Origin: Pithys albifrons albifrons
Lineage: Eukaryota > Chordata > Aves > Passeriformes > Thamnophilidae
NCBI RefSeq assembly: GCF_047495875.1
Contig: NC_092464.1
Coordinates: 23,530,865 to 23,594,864, forward strand
Direction: 5' to 3'
Length of the DNA: 64,000 nucleotides
This document shows positions 19,501 through 32,100 of the stretch, one piece after another. The translations under genes and the position numbers were made by a program. The notes beneath the pieces are model-generated. The model was given only the letters and a program-made list of their open reading frames with translations, ran no database searches and was not told the origin of the DNA. Positions within the stretch are counted from its first letter, which is position 1. Each line of letters begins with the position of its first letter.

Positions 19501-21652
19501 TTTCATTTCTTCTTTTGCCTTGACAAAATTGTATTAAGAACTGATGAGGTGGCTCTGCAGGAATATAGATGCCTGATTACTGATGCAAAATCAAATAATC
19601 ATTTAGACCTAAGTATATTGCAATGTCTCTCACATAAAACTTTTCTTCTAAGATTTGTGATTCAGCTAATTTAAGATGACATATACATTAAATTAGTTTT
19701 GAGGACTGAGTCAACTGAAGAGGTGAATCTGAGATTTAAGATTTCCATCGTTAGATGTTGCTTTATAATATTGCTTTACAGAAGCAACAGTACTTATACA
19801 GGTTTTCTTAATGGCTTTGGTCTTGAAAGCAAAGTGAAAATAATTTAAAAATTAATTAAATCCTTAAGTTTCCTATAGTTATTTTATTCATCAATGTGTT
19901 TCAAAATAAGAATTTTTTTTTTAGTTTTTTTTAGATTTGCACCAATGCCTGTCTTCAAATAATTTTTCTGTGACTTAGGCCAGTGCAGTCAGATGGGGTT
20001 TTAGATGCTGTGGGTGTTATCTAATATGTGAATGTATGTATTAATATGATAGCACATGCAAAACGTGCTGGAGTTCTTTGGCAGAACTCCAAGACAGTGT
20101 TTTACCAACTAAGGTAGTACTTAAGATGCAGAGTATAGCATTGTAGCAATGACAGAAGTGAGCTGAATATTTGTTTTTTCTATAAATAGTGTGGTTTGGG
20201 TACTGGCAGCAGGCTGGATTAAAGTCCATGGTCACTAGAGAACTGTTTGTGCCAGGCAGGGCAGTCATGGTTTGTAAGCCAAAGCTGGATGCTGGAACAA
20301 ATGCAGCTGCATTCTGCAATGTAGAAATGTGTGCTCAGGTGACACCTTAGCTGGGAAGGGAGACATGTCAAACCCACGTATATTGGCTGTGCAGTACAGG
20401 GGCCAGGATCCAGGGGCTGCTGGCTGTGGAATTGTGCCATTCAAACCTAAGTCAGGCCTTGTACTGTAAGAATTGATTGTTTAAGTACCCATATGGTTAC
20501 ATTTTTTTCAAACTCCTGAGGAGGGAGATGTCAAACAGCGGTGTTGTTTGATTTATAAATAAAATAGTTGTTAGGTTGGCTTTCCAAAAGTCCTGTTTGT
20601 CTGTAGATGTTGATGTTGTTCAAATGGTTGCTTCTCCATATAGCTCCGTTCTTGTAAAACTGTTTATCCAAGTTCAAGTAACAATGTTTGAATATAAAAC
20701 TGCTGGTGTAACTTAGCTTTTGTATTTCTATTTGGATGCCTGTGAATCACTGCAGTAGCATCAAATTGTGCTTATGGAACAGTTCTTCAGCTGTCAGATT
20801 TAATACATAATGAAATTAGAAGGATTTAAATGGTACTGTTGCCCTATATACTATTGACAGGAATCTGGTATATGTTTGGTCCTCTTTGCATCCAAGTAGA
20901 GCAGGAGGCAGTGTCTTGGAAAGCACAGAGCAAGCATATTTATTTCTTTCTCAATGAGTTTTATTTAGACTGTCTCAAGCAATACATCAAGTACCTACTG
21001 CACATTTATCAAATGATAAGTTATCAAGGTACCACTTGGTAAGGGTTGGTTCATTTTTATTTGAACCCCAGGTGGAGCTGTCCAGAAATGATTCTTGCAG
21101 TCCTGCTTTTAGTTGTACAGGTAGGGATCACAGTAAATTGTTAGCTTCCTACACAATGGCCTGCAGTAAGTTGTTAACTCTGTGATTGGTGCTTGATGAT
21201 TCTTCACCAGATTGGACATCCACAGCTCTCAATTTGTCTTTGTACAATGCTTTTCTTCTGCATCACTTTTTTTTTTTGTCTTTTCTGAGATCCTTGATTT
21301 GTTAGGGAAATCCTAATGGCAGTGTAACATCTATACCTCAAAACTGTGTGAAAGTGGTCTATTACCTTTCTTGTCTTAAGCAAGTTCATGGCTCATGTCT
21401 TAAAATTCCACATATAAATTATTATTATATATGAAGTAATTGTCCCGTATTGATTTAGCTTATTCATTCATAGATGCTTCCCAGTTTTCTCTCTTTTCTC
21501 AAAGAATATTAAAATGTCCTGAATTTCATTAGCTCTCATTTTCAGTGAAGAATTATATTCTGCCTGTTTTCTCTTTCTAGAACTTCTCACTGCGCTCTGC
21601 TGATCTTCACAATTTAAAACCATCTGTTCAAGCATTGTTAACTCTTTGCTTC

Positions 21653-22282
21653 TGTGCTCGTTTAAAGGCGAACCAGCAGGGGAAATGAACTCACCACGAG
21701 AGAGAGAGATTATAAGTCAGACCTAAAATTTAATAATAATATTACAATAAAAACACTGACACAAAAGGGAAATTGCTTTCAACTCACAAAACCCCAGCAG
21801 TATAACCCAGTGTCCTGGGGCACAAACCCAAGGGGGTTTGTTTGCCCTTATGCTGAGACCCCTGTGGCTCCCCCAAGTCCAGAGCAAAAGGAAATGAAAA
21901 ACCTGTTGGTGCAGGCGAGGGCTGTGGTCTGGGTGAGAGCGGTGATCTCCTCCTGTCAAGGTCCTGCTGCTGCTCTGGATCCGACGAGAAGTTCCCAAGG
22001 TCTTCTTACCCACCACTTATGTACCCTCAGGGAGCACCCAGTCCCTCCCCCTGGGCGGGGACTCACACAATGGGTGATAAACTCTGGGAGCCAGGGGGTA
22101 TTGAACTGTTGATGGCCCATAGCAGCTCTGCCCCCTCAGGCTGAGTGTGAAGGTGATAATGACTCCCTGGGCAGCTGCTGCTAATGGCCCATTGTCCTTG
22201 GGGAATGAATAGAGGGGGTAGAATACACAGCTTTGATCACCCCTACACAGTGTCAGCTGGTCCCTCCTGCTCAACTAGGACA
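21653..22282 (-). mobile_element. Solo ERV LTR with 5-bp target-site duplication
   Basis: This is a 630-bp segment bounded by TG (21653) and CA (22282), the inverted dinucleotide ends of retroviral LTRs. It is flanked on both sides by gcttc (21648-21652 and 22283-22287), a 5-bp target-site duplication. On the minus strand it begins tgtcctagttgagc. It is GC-richer than the surrounding intron, which is why it contains longer chance reading frames such as 21810-22112. No gag, pol or env remnant adjoins it, so it is a solo LTR left by recombination. Strand is inferred from comparison with typical avian LTR 5' ends; the exact family was not determined. Confidence 0.82.
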
Positions 22283-23899
22283 GCTTCAAACCTAATAACT
22301 TCACTGTGGAATGAGTAATTCTGACATTTTCACTTACAAAGTTATTAATAAAATTCAGTGTTCCTACTGGGATGTTTTTAAGGAGTAGAGGGCATCATCT
22401 TGCTCCTGATTTTTTGTGAAACAACAATTTTTAAGTAAAGCGAGTTTTAAATAAATCAGCTGTTAAGGCTGTTGTGGGCATATATACCATGTCCATAATG
22501 AATCCAGACCTTTTCTGTAGTGCAGAAGTTCTTTTTGATGCAACATTTCTACTGTTCCCGAGTCCTGTTTGCTTTTGCATCTGTGTGAATGTTTACAGTG
22601 TTGGTGCGATTCGCTTTCCTCTTTTTTTTTTTCTCTTTTTCCTGGTAGCACTCTTATTTTTCTGCTTCCAGACTAGCAGAGGCAGTCTGAACATATTCAT
22701 CCGGACCTAGAAGGCTATGGGAATAGATATATTTTCCTGGTGTCAGAAGCAGAATGTATATTTCTTTTGCATGTCCATTTCCATACCACTTTTTACTTAG
22801 TTCCCAGTTTTTAGTGTGTTTCTTTCTGTTTATAGAAAATGAATGAATTTGAGAGTCATGGTACCTGTTTAACATCAGTTTACTTTTTTCAAAATGTATC
22901 AGAAATTCTTTATGAGAATTTTAAAGCAAGGAAATAAGACAGCTCTAAAGCTGATGACTTTCAGTCAGATTACCAAAGGGGTCATATTCAACTAACAGAT
23001 GAGCTCTTTCCTGTATCCCTCTTTTTATCCCCTACGATTGTTTGGATGACACCGGAGGCAGTGGAAAGGGTGATGGTGACAAAGATGACATTGGATTTGT
23101 TGGAAAGAGAAAGACACTTATCATGAGTGCTAGAGGTGTTCTTTCTGGTAGCAGGAAAAATATTTCTGCATCTCCCTGTTCCGTAGCTTTTGTTTGTCAA
23201 TTAACAGTTGAGTCCCTTTCACAGACTAGAATATTTATCATCTGTGTTACTGTGATTGTCTGAAGTCATACAGGAGATAAGATTGTTCTTGTGTTAGAAC
23301 AATCAGTAAGAGGTGGACAAACCAGAGAAGCTAAGAGGCACACATGCCTTTTGCCTTACTTGCTGCTCTCTGTCTCTTGGAAACTGACTCCTGCACTCCA
23401 TTTTGGAAGACTAATCGTTGCTCAAGTGCATCATGGGAATTCTCATTTGGGATCCTAATTAAACCTTCCCTGTTAAGTGAGTAACTTTTATAAATGAACA
23501 GCACTACCATCAGCTAATGGCTGTGTCAGGATCAGGACATAGGATATTGTAGCTAATTTATCTTATTTGAGAGGAATTTAATTCAGATGCTCTAGTAAAG
23601 CTGCATCTTGGAGACAGACGCGTTCACATAAACAGCAGAGGGACCTAAAGGCTGCAGGATGCTTTCGATTGCCAAGAACTGGCTTAGGGGTTAGGGCACT
23701 GACTGCTTTGTTGAAGCACTGTCTGTCAGTGTTTCCACCCATTTTGCTTCAGTTGTTGTCATTCAGGTATTCACTGAATAAATGTGCTTCTGTTGGAAAA
23801 CAAGTAGCTGAGTAAATAGGTTAAGTTGACAGTTCATGGTCTACAATAGACTACATTAACACAATTTTAATATTGTTACTGAATCACAGATTTTGATAA

Positions 23900-23916
23900 T
23901 AACCCTAACCCTAACC
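23900..23916. repeat. Short interstitial telomere-like tract
   Basis: The sequence taaccctaaccctaacc contains nearly three units of the vertebrate telomere repeat (C-rich strand). It is too short to imply a chromosome fusion. It could be chance, or telomere sequence captured at a break repair. Confidence 0.7.
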
Positions 23917-25833
23917 TCAAACTCTAGGTAATTGTTAAATAAACAAAACAGAAGCTAAAAAATGAAGCACACAGAGAATCTGAATCAAGGTAAAACAGCA
24001 ACAAAACCACTTTTTTTTTTTTTAGTATGCTTGCTAGAGCCCTTTTAAATATACCTAAATCAAAATAGCAAACTGTTCAACACATGTAAGGTATAACAGA
24101 AAGGACAGCCATGCACATGGTTGGTAAGCCCTTGTTTTTGCAGACGTGACTGGTTTTCTCATTTGCACAGTCATATTTGCTGTGAACAAAGGCTTCCTGA
24201 TTGTCATATGAATTTGACTAGAAAGCTATCCAGCAGCCAGAGAGATATCAAATATTAATATTTGTACTGGTGTAGCCAAGGGTGGTGTGTGTATTGGCTA
24301 GGTCTTGAGATACAGCCTCTTGTAAAATCCAAATACAATTTAAAAGATACAGTGATAATAAATCAGTGCAATGTGTTTTGTCAATAACGGATCCTAGGTA
24401 AAATCAGGTACGTCCTCTGAGTCTAAGATAAAGCCAGATGAAGCAGAGACAACTGTGTTTACCCAGGAAGAAAATACCTTCTTATATTTTTTCTTTTAAA
24501 GTTCAGAGGAAGAGACAGCAGGGAATTTTCTGTGTTAAAGATGTATACATGCACAGGCATGGATCATTCACTCTGTTTTTTTAAATACAGGGTTTTTCAG
24601 AGTCTACTGAGCTGTTGCGTAATGAATGAGTGAAAATAAAATTATGGTTTGTGTCACAGCACAGATAGATAACGTTGTGCAAATCTTGCACTATGTAATG
24701 CATCAGAACATTTTCTTTCATTTTGGATAAACGATGGCCATAGAAGTCAGTGCCTGGAGAACATGGGCCAGTGTCTGTCTTTCCCATAATTGCACACAAG
24801 TTCCCCAGTGGGTCTGGCACGACCTTAATTTTAATAACTGGGCCTTATGCTTGGATTCATTCTCTCAAAATAGGGCTGCAACAGCAGGACATGTGTTGAT
24901 CTTTTATCTTTCTGACGGCACAGGAATCAGAGGGGAGTTCACTGCTTGTCAGGAGGTCCTTCCTCCACCTTCCCAGGCAAAAATCCCCCAGTGCTCAAGC
25001 AGCAATATGTAAATATTAGGTACTCACCTGGTGATCCACCACTTACCTTTTTGCTTTTATGTACACTGGCCATTAAGGTTTGAAGTTTTGATGATCCCCC
25101 ATAAGCTCTGTCTTTTTAAAATGAGATTGTCGCTCTTCCTGTAATGTAACCATGGAAACAGACTGGGAAACCTTAAAGAAAGTGATCGAACATGCTGTGC
25201 TAATTAATCCTACCCTTCAGTTTTCTTTCAGTTGAAGGATGTGGTTAAATACATTTTGCATGAGTAAGCATATTTAGATGTGCAAAGGGGTATAAAATAT
25301 GTAGCAAATTTTCTTGCAGAAGGATATCTGAAAAAACCCTGGTAACTGTCATCTATGTGCATCTGGAGCATCAAAACAAGAAATGCAGCATCATGTTGCT
25401 GTTTCACATATATATTTTGATTTTTTGTACTGTAAATATATCTGAAAGATGAGAGTATTTTTTCATGTCTCAAGTGTGATTAGAGACATTTGCATTAATT
25501 TTGAGGTTTTGATTGAAAGTGTTCATAATTGCAAATGCCTTCTTTATGCAGAGCGTTATTCAGAAAAAGCAAAGGTTGCTCCCTCCCTGAAAGAAGCAGG
25601 TCCTCTGAGGCTTTAGCCTAATTCAGGTCTTTCAGTCCTGCACAGGGGGAGTGACTGACTGAACAGTGGGACTGTGCCAAATTTTCTCCTTCCAAATTTT
25701 AGCTTTTGTATTTCCCTTGATTGTTCACTCCTGCTTTCCACTGGGCCGTTTATTTTCCAAAGCGGCCTATGTGCCCAACAAGGAAACCAGCTGGCCACAC
25801 TTAAAACATATGGACTATACCCATAAGCCTCTT

Positions 25834-25880
25834 GTCATGGTTTAACTGAAACCAGGACACCTCTTAAACCCAATGATGCT
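25834..25880 (-). mobile_element. Possible LTR-end remnant
   Basis: The start tgtcatggtttaac is the reverse complement of a common avian ERV LTR 3' end (gttaaaccatgaca). After about 45 bases the resemblance is lost and no partner end or target duplication was found. Weak call. Confidence 0.3.
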
Positions 25881-26502
25881 GCCTGATGCCAGTGTATGGC
25901 CTCAACATGCTTTTACAAATTTTTTGTTTATAAGTTTCTCCATTCCAGTGATGATCCTCTTACACTGAGAAACCAGATGTAGCATCTATCCTCAAATAAG
26001 ACTTTCATCGTGTTTTGGAAGTGAAGAATATATTAAAAAAGAAGATTTAGTTTTCCAACAGACTGGAATTAGTCCAAAAGGGCTGTCCTTTGAAAATCAG
26101 ATGGATTTTACTTAACCTGGAATGAATTAGAGGTGGAGGAGGTGTAGAAGCAAGCAGTATGCTGAGAAACAGCAGTAATGGCATTCCCAGCACAACAGGA
26201 GAACTGGTTCCATGCTGAACAGTCACAGAAGAGGAGGAAAGGTGTGCTTGGGCTGACTGTAACACTCACAAAGCTCCCTCCTGACCAGTAAAATGGCAGA
26301 AACTGCCCAGCAAACATGAGTATTGTATTATTTGCAGCGTGACTTCTGGTATGGCAAGTTGGTTACTCATTCCTCTCTACAGGGGAGATTTCTGGAATGT
26401 GTGAGTCAACAGCTTTGTGTCATAGAAATCTAAGCTCTAAAGTTTTTTGACAGTTTCCCCCAAAACCCATGATGTGGCTGACTTCTTAAAAATGCTGCTA
26501 TG

Positions 26503-27122
26503 TGTTATGGGTTTAGCCAGGTGGGCCTAAACTTAGGTTTTAAAGTTCAGCTAGGCCTAGGATTGTCAGCTGATTTGAGCTGGGCTGAGCTAGCTAACAG
26601 CTGACTTCTTCCAGCCAATAATATTGTATTCCATACCATACTACATCATCTCAAAGGGTGTAAAATCCAGTGTGTGGGAGTGGCTTAGTTAGTTCCATCA
26701 TGGCTGCACTAAGAGGAGGACATCTAGCAGCTCCTCTGCTATGCTAGGCCCTGCTCCTGTTGCCTGTGCTTGCATTTTGTTTGCATTCAGGGAAGTAGAA
26801 ATATTTTGTTGTTATACTTTATCTTTCTTGCTGAGTGTCTTTTGGAGTGCTTATGAATTTAGAGTAATGGGCTTTGTATTAATTGGGGAGTGGGGAGTTA
26901 TTCCTTGTTATATATATGTAACTTGTGTAAGTGTGTGTTATATTGTAGTTCTCTCTTAGTTTTCTCTTCTCTGTATAAATGCATGTAGTTAGTTTCAGCA
27001 TAAACTTGGTTCTGAGGGTTTTTTTCTCTCCCTCTTCTTTTTCCCGTAGCTGGCTGGGGGGAGGAGGAACCCTTTTCACTCTGTCCTGGACAGTTGGCGT
27101 TTTGCCAGCTCAACCCAGGACA
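26503..27122 (+). mobile_element. Solo ERV LTR, sense, imperfect 5-bp TSD
   Basis: This 620-bp segment starts tgttatgggtttagccagg and ends ccaggaca. The flanks are ctatg (26498-26502) and ttatg (27123-27127), a 5-bp duplication with one mismatch. The first 150 bp align well with the minus-strand LTR at 30163-30788, including gagctgggctgagct and ttgtattccatacca. The shared 3' pattern is a T/C-rich stretch before the end. A tataaatgcatgtag box lies near 26975. There is no internal viral sequence on either side, so it is a solo LTR. The 5-bp duplication would suit an ERVL-like or class I element; the exact family is not determined. Confidence 0.85.
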
Positions 27123-28687
27123 TTATGCCTCTTCTCCTATCAGAGCTAGGCAGAAGACTGTAGAGGAGGTTGTTTGAAACCAAATTCAGTCTTCCTCAGA
27201 CAAGACTAATGGAGAGGGCTCAAACAGGCAAAGGATGGAGTCATTCACCATCCAGACTTCTCAAATCCTTTCATACTTTTTCTATATTGCTTAATAATAG
27301 TATGTCCATATCCACAAATTCAGGGAATACTGCTTCAGTTTAGTCCCATGGAATACAGATGCTCAGAAACTCAGGCTTGTTAATGGCCCTGTGTGCTAGG
27401 AATAAAAGCTGTTCAGCAGATAGAGGTTTGGATGTTTTCTGGCAAAAACGTTGATCTAGAGGCAGAGGCACTGTGGAGCATGTGATGTGACCTCTCCTCT
27501 GGCCTCTTTGGAGTTGTACCTGGCCAATCCTGTGTTGTCTTTGGGAGCCAACCTCTTTATCAAGCTGGTGGCCAGGTGCACAAATGTAAAAGAAATGGAG
27601 GTCTGAAAACTTAAAAAAAAAAGTTTTGTTCATGTTTCAAATGTAATTTTTTATAGTAGAAATCATGGCTTACTATTATTCCCCTACACTGGACTAACTC
27701 CTATAATCAGCTGATAATGCTATCTGATGGCAAGATTTGCCATCATAGCTATGGAGATATATTCACTGAGACTAACTGTTCTTAAATAGCCATTCCAGTG
27801 TATTAGGAACAAACGGGCAAAGACTTTCATCTGCACTCCTCTGGGAATTCTCATGCAGCTTATTTCTTCCTGACTGTATGACTTTGCTTCTTTGTTTCTG
27901 TAAGGTGTAAACCATGACCTTCTGTTTTAGTAATTTCATTTGTTTTGTGAAAAGAAAATCGGGAGTCCAGGAATAAACAAAAAAGCACCCAGTAGTGCAT
28001 TCCTCTGATTTCTATTACTTGTGCCTATCCAGTGTTCCCAGCAAGGGAGCAGACGGTCTCAAGTCAGTAGCTTGGAGGAGATAATTTGGTGAGGTGTCTG
28101 CAGGCCTGTGATGGGAACAGTCACCTTAGCCCTGAAAATGCTTTTTCCTTTTCTGGAGGAGAGAGTCTTCTGTAGGAGAAACATACTTGTTAGAAAAGTA
28201 TGCTCTCTACCTTTGATTTTAGCCTATGATGATCTCCATTTTACATGAGGTAGATTATGGCTGTGTAGTAATGTGAATTGTTTTAAATGACTGACAAGCT
28301 TAAAAGACAATTATTGTAAATAATGGATCTTTAGTAGGCTGCAGATTTCACTGAAATGCTCTCTGAAATCGGTGCACTGCCAATACACATTTATTGAGAG
28401 AGAAGAACTTTCCACATACCATTTTCTGGTGTATTACTACAATATTAATATTTATTTGAATGGTAATGTATAAGTATGTCTACAGCTTTCAAATATAAAC
28501 CTGAATAAGCAGACTGGGGTTTGCAGTATGAGCTGTGGAAAATTTCTCTAGGATTCCCTGAAAAACCAAATCTCATCTTTGACATCATTTGTCTTGGAGT
28601 GTCCTTTTGATTTTCTTTTTCTAAATAACACTGATATGAAAGGCTATCGATGCCTGAGGGTGAGCAGTTAATGGCAATTAAAATCTT

Positions 28688-28731
28688 TGTTTATTTGTTT
28701 AGGTATATCTGTTTATTTGTTTAGGTATACC
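28688..28731. repeat. 22-bp tandem duplication (2 copies)
   Basis: The unit tgtttatttgtttaggtata plus two bases occurs twice in tandem (28688-28709, 28710-28731) with one mismatch near the end. It lies about 280 bp upstream of the CDK14 activation-loop exon. Confidence 0.9.
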
Positions 28732-29006
28732 ACAATGTGTCTTTGCATCTCTCCTGGGCCTGTTGTCATTATGAAAAGCGTATTTTATTATCCCTTCATA
28801 GTATTCACAGTTTTATTTACTCAGGTGCCAAATGATAGATGTTGCCATCTTCTGTTATTCAGTAACTTTCTCCAGTATTAGAAGAAAAATACACTTGCAA
28901 CACGCCATCACATTACATGGTGTGTGCTCCTATATTCTTTTAGGATTGTAACTATACAGCAAACTATTTCTTTGTTTTGTTTACCTTTACTTATTTGTGT
29001 TTACAG

Positions 29007-29127
29007 GTCTTGCAAGAGCTAAATCAGTTCCCAGTCACACATACTCTAATGAAGTGGTAACCCTATGGTACAGGCCTCCAGATGTCCTTCTGGGATCAAC
29101 AGAATATTCCACCTGCCTTGACATGTG
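29007..29127 (+). CDS. CDK14: CDK14 coding exon: activation segment
   Basis: The 121-nt exon starts with two bases completing the DFG glycine, followed by 39 codons and two bases of the next Trp codon. It encodes [17 protein letters not shown], then [17 protein letters not shown], then TCLDM. This is the activation loop and P+1 loop through the start of helix F. The position equivalent to the CDK2 activating Thr160 is serine (codon 13, Y-S-N-E). The usual A-P-E motif reads P-P-D (codons 23-25). Both are normal for this subfamily as I recall it, not defects. The acceptor is tgtttacag and the donor gtaagt at 29128. CDK15 would read differently at several positions (for example P-D-A-L-L-G-A), which supports CDK14. 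Confidence 0.97.
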
Positions 29128-32100
29128 GTAAGTATAGATGGCAAGACTATGTAAATGGTTTAGCTCTTGTGTTTTTTACACATGTAAAGCAAATATGTAG
29201 TGATATTAGCAGTACAGGTTAAAAAAATGTGTGTGCAGTAATACATGTGGTTCACCCAGTGTCTCCCTAAAGGAATCCCCTCCTGCCACCCCACTGATAG
29301 GCAGCCAGTACCTGCTTTGGCACCGCATTAGAAGACTCATTGATGCTTTGCAAGAGACTGAGTTATTACTTGGCTTCTGTAGTCTTAGTGCAGTACTTCC
29401 ATATGACAGGACAATTGCTTTGCAGAAGATAAACTTCTACCATGCCCACCAAGGAGAAAGGCAAGGAGAAGGCCAGAATTCTCTGGATGTGAGCATACAG
29501 TCTCAGTTCTTAATCTGCTGTTCTTGTTAGTAGTAAATCAGTGTGACACATCACTGAATAGTTTTCTTTCTAACCTACAGGTTTTATGTAGACTTGCAGA
29601 TTTGCAAGAGCAGTTTGATTTGTACAACATATATCACCTTGCTCATTTTTGATGACATCATTTATTCCTGTGTTGAACAAGGAGGGTATTTGGGTTTTTA
29701 ACTATTAAAAACCAAGGTGGAGGTTCCTTGTTTATCCTGTAGGTTTTGAGTAGAAATTCCGTGATTATAAGAGCACCAACTGTGTTAGAAGCAATACATG
29801 TTGATTCAAGAAACAGAAATGAGGAAAAAACCTCTGTTCCTTACAAAAAAGTCTTGTGCTCAGAAATATGTCTGAGGTTTTTTTGTTTGGGGTTTTTCTT
29901 GAATGTGTTTTTGACATTTTAAATCTATACAACTTATGTGAGAAAAAAATATATTGAGGAAGTTTCATAAAAACACAGTGATTTTTTGCAGTTTGCTGAA
30001 ATACCTTTCTTTAATACAGGCAACTGAAATTTAGAATTATGACCTTATTAAAATCTAGAGGTAACTGTAAGATAAGGTTAAAAGGACCTTATGTTTTCAT
30101 ATGGTGCATGAATAATAATATATTTCAAAGTAATCTTGCAGCGTAATATTGAAACTGATGACTGTCTTGGTTTGAGACAAGCAACTGCCTAACCCCCCAA
30201 GAACAGAGAGAAAAGCCTCCCTCCTAACACCAGGGAAAGGGAGGAAAAGAGAGGGGAAAGAAAAAAACCACTTCAAACCACGGTTATACTAAAACTACAT
30301 ATATTTTTCACAGAAAGAAAGAGACGATTAGAAGTGAGTGCAAATATTCACTCACACAAGTCTGCAACAACAAGTTCCCCACCTCAACTTCATAACGAAC
30401 ACACAAATTCTACTGTCTTAACTACACATTACTTAAGAAAAGACCTATTCCCCAGGGAGACAAACTCAAGCAGAAAGGAGAGACCCAGAACAACACATTT
30501 TACTTTCCTGAGATACCCTGGGAGCCAGTGGTGGGCCTGGTCCTCTCCATCCTCCCTGGGACAGCATCATGCGTCCTCCCAAGAGGAAGGCTGAGAAGTG
30601 ACTGCCTTAACCACTCCCACACTGGTTCCTACTTCCCTGGAGATGATGTCATAATGTGGTATGGAATACAAAATTACTGGCTAGAAGAGGTCAGCTGTTA
30701 GCTCAGCCCAGCTCAAGTCAGCTGACAGCTTTGGCCTAGTCCAGACTTCAGAGCCCAAATCTAGGCCCACCTAGGTGAACCCATAACAATGACCTAGCAG
30801 GAATGTTTATTTGCTGAGGAAGAGAACTAAGCATGACTAGGTTGGTTTTAGTTCTATAGCTGAAATCAGAAAATATAGGATGAAAGCTTGTATTTTTCTG
30901 AAAATCTCATGTGTTTTATCCCCATAGTACTGTTAAATCTTGACTCCTGGGGGCAGGAGTTAAAAGCCACAGGATTGTTTCATTTGAAGGGGTTACAGAG
31001 TTTAAATACTGGAATATCTAATACTGCAGTGAGTTTTAAATGTAACTGGACCTCTGCCTGCTGCAGTTCGTTGACCTATAAGGAAGGTGAACCAAGAGGC
31101 AGGAAAGGGAGGGTGAGCAAACTTCTACAAATGTGAATGTTGAGATTTTGCAAGTGCACCAGGGAGGCAAAGGCAGCATCCTCTGTGTCAGGTGTCTGGT
31201 TTTCTTCAAACCATTCTCCACCTCACAGACCTAACATAATTTCCTTCTACATGTCAGCTTCTCATCTATCCTAAAACTGTCCTGTTTTCCTGAAGATCTG
31301 GTTCAGCCTGCTGTCTTCACAGATTGTATGCAATCTCTGTAGCCCTTCTGCTTGTGATGTCCAGGATATACCTCAAATGCTCTCAGCCAGAAGCTCACCT
31401 TGCTTGGGGTCAGGCAGGACAATTAACTCAAGAGATGGAAATAGCTGAGAGACACAGGGAGTCCTTTCTGCCCATATCATAGTATTTTTTTCTACTTGTG
31501 TTCAGTTCTGGAATCACGTGTATTTGTGTATATCTGCACATACATTTGCAGATTTGTAAAGTACAAATGGAAACAGCTAAAGAAATTTTTAAATGCTTTA
31601 ATAGAGCAAACTGTTAAAAAAACCCTATAAAATGCTTTTATAGTCAAGAGACATTGGAAATTTATTAACATTTCCTGATTTAAAAAATTGTTACACTGTG
31701 AAATTAAGGTGTGCTTTTATTTCAAAAACTGAACAAAGGATTGAAAAATATTTTTGTTTATGCTGAAACTTTTTCCACAATTAAAAATTTCATTCAAAAG
31801 TTCAATAGCTTGTGAGAAATAGACCTTTTAACATTCTTTTCAATAAAGATTCTAGTAAAAGGGCTGTTAAAAGTTGTAGTCAAAATACGTGGTGTTCCTC
31901 TGATAAAGATCAAACTAAGTCATGCAGCTAATTAGAAGCTTTTAAAACTTACTATAAATGCAGAATAAGCATTTCCTTCATAATCATACATTTATATTCA
32001 AATTACATGGGCAGCAGGGAAGATCAAGGACTCAAAATGCTACTTCAGCAATTCAGGTTATTATTTTGTTTCCTGACAAAAATGATGCAAAAATATTGGG

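Noticed and set aside
21810..22112. 100-codon + strand frame
   Set aside because: It lies wholly inside a solo LTR and has no viral or host protein features.
29231..29530. 99-codon frame just after the activation-loop exon
   Set aside because: It is intronic, with no splice-site support and no recognisable motif; its length is within chance expectation.
30334..30594. 86-codon + strand frame
   Set aside because: It lies inside the antisense solo LTR; low-complexity polar composition.
26503..30788. The two related LTRs as ends of one provirus
   Set aside because: They are in opposite orientation, each has its own 5-bp duplication, and a CDK14 exon rather than gag/pol/env lies between them.
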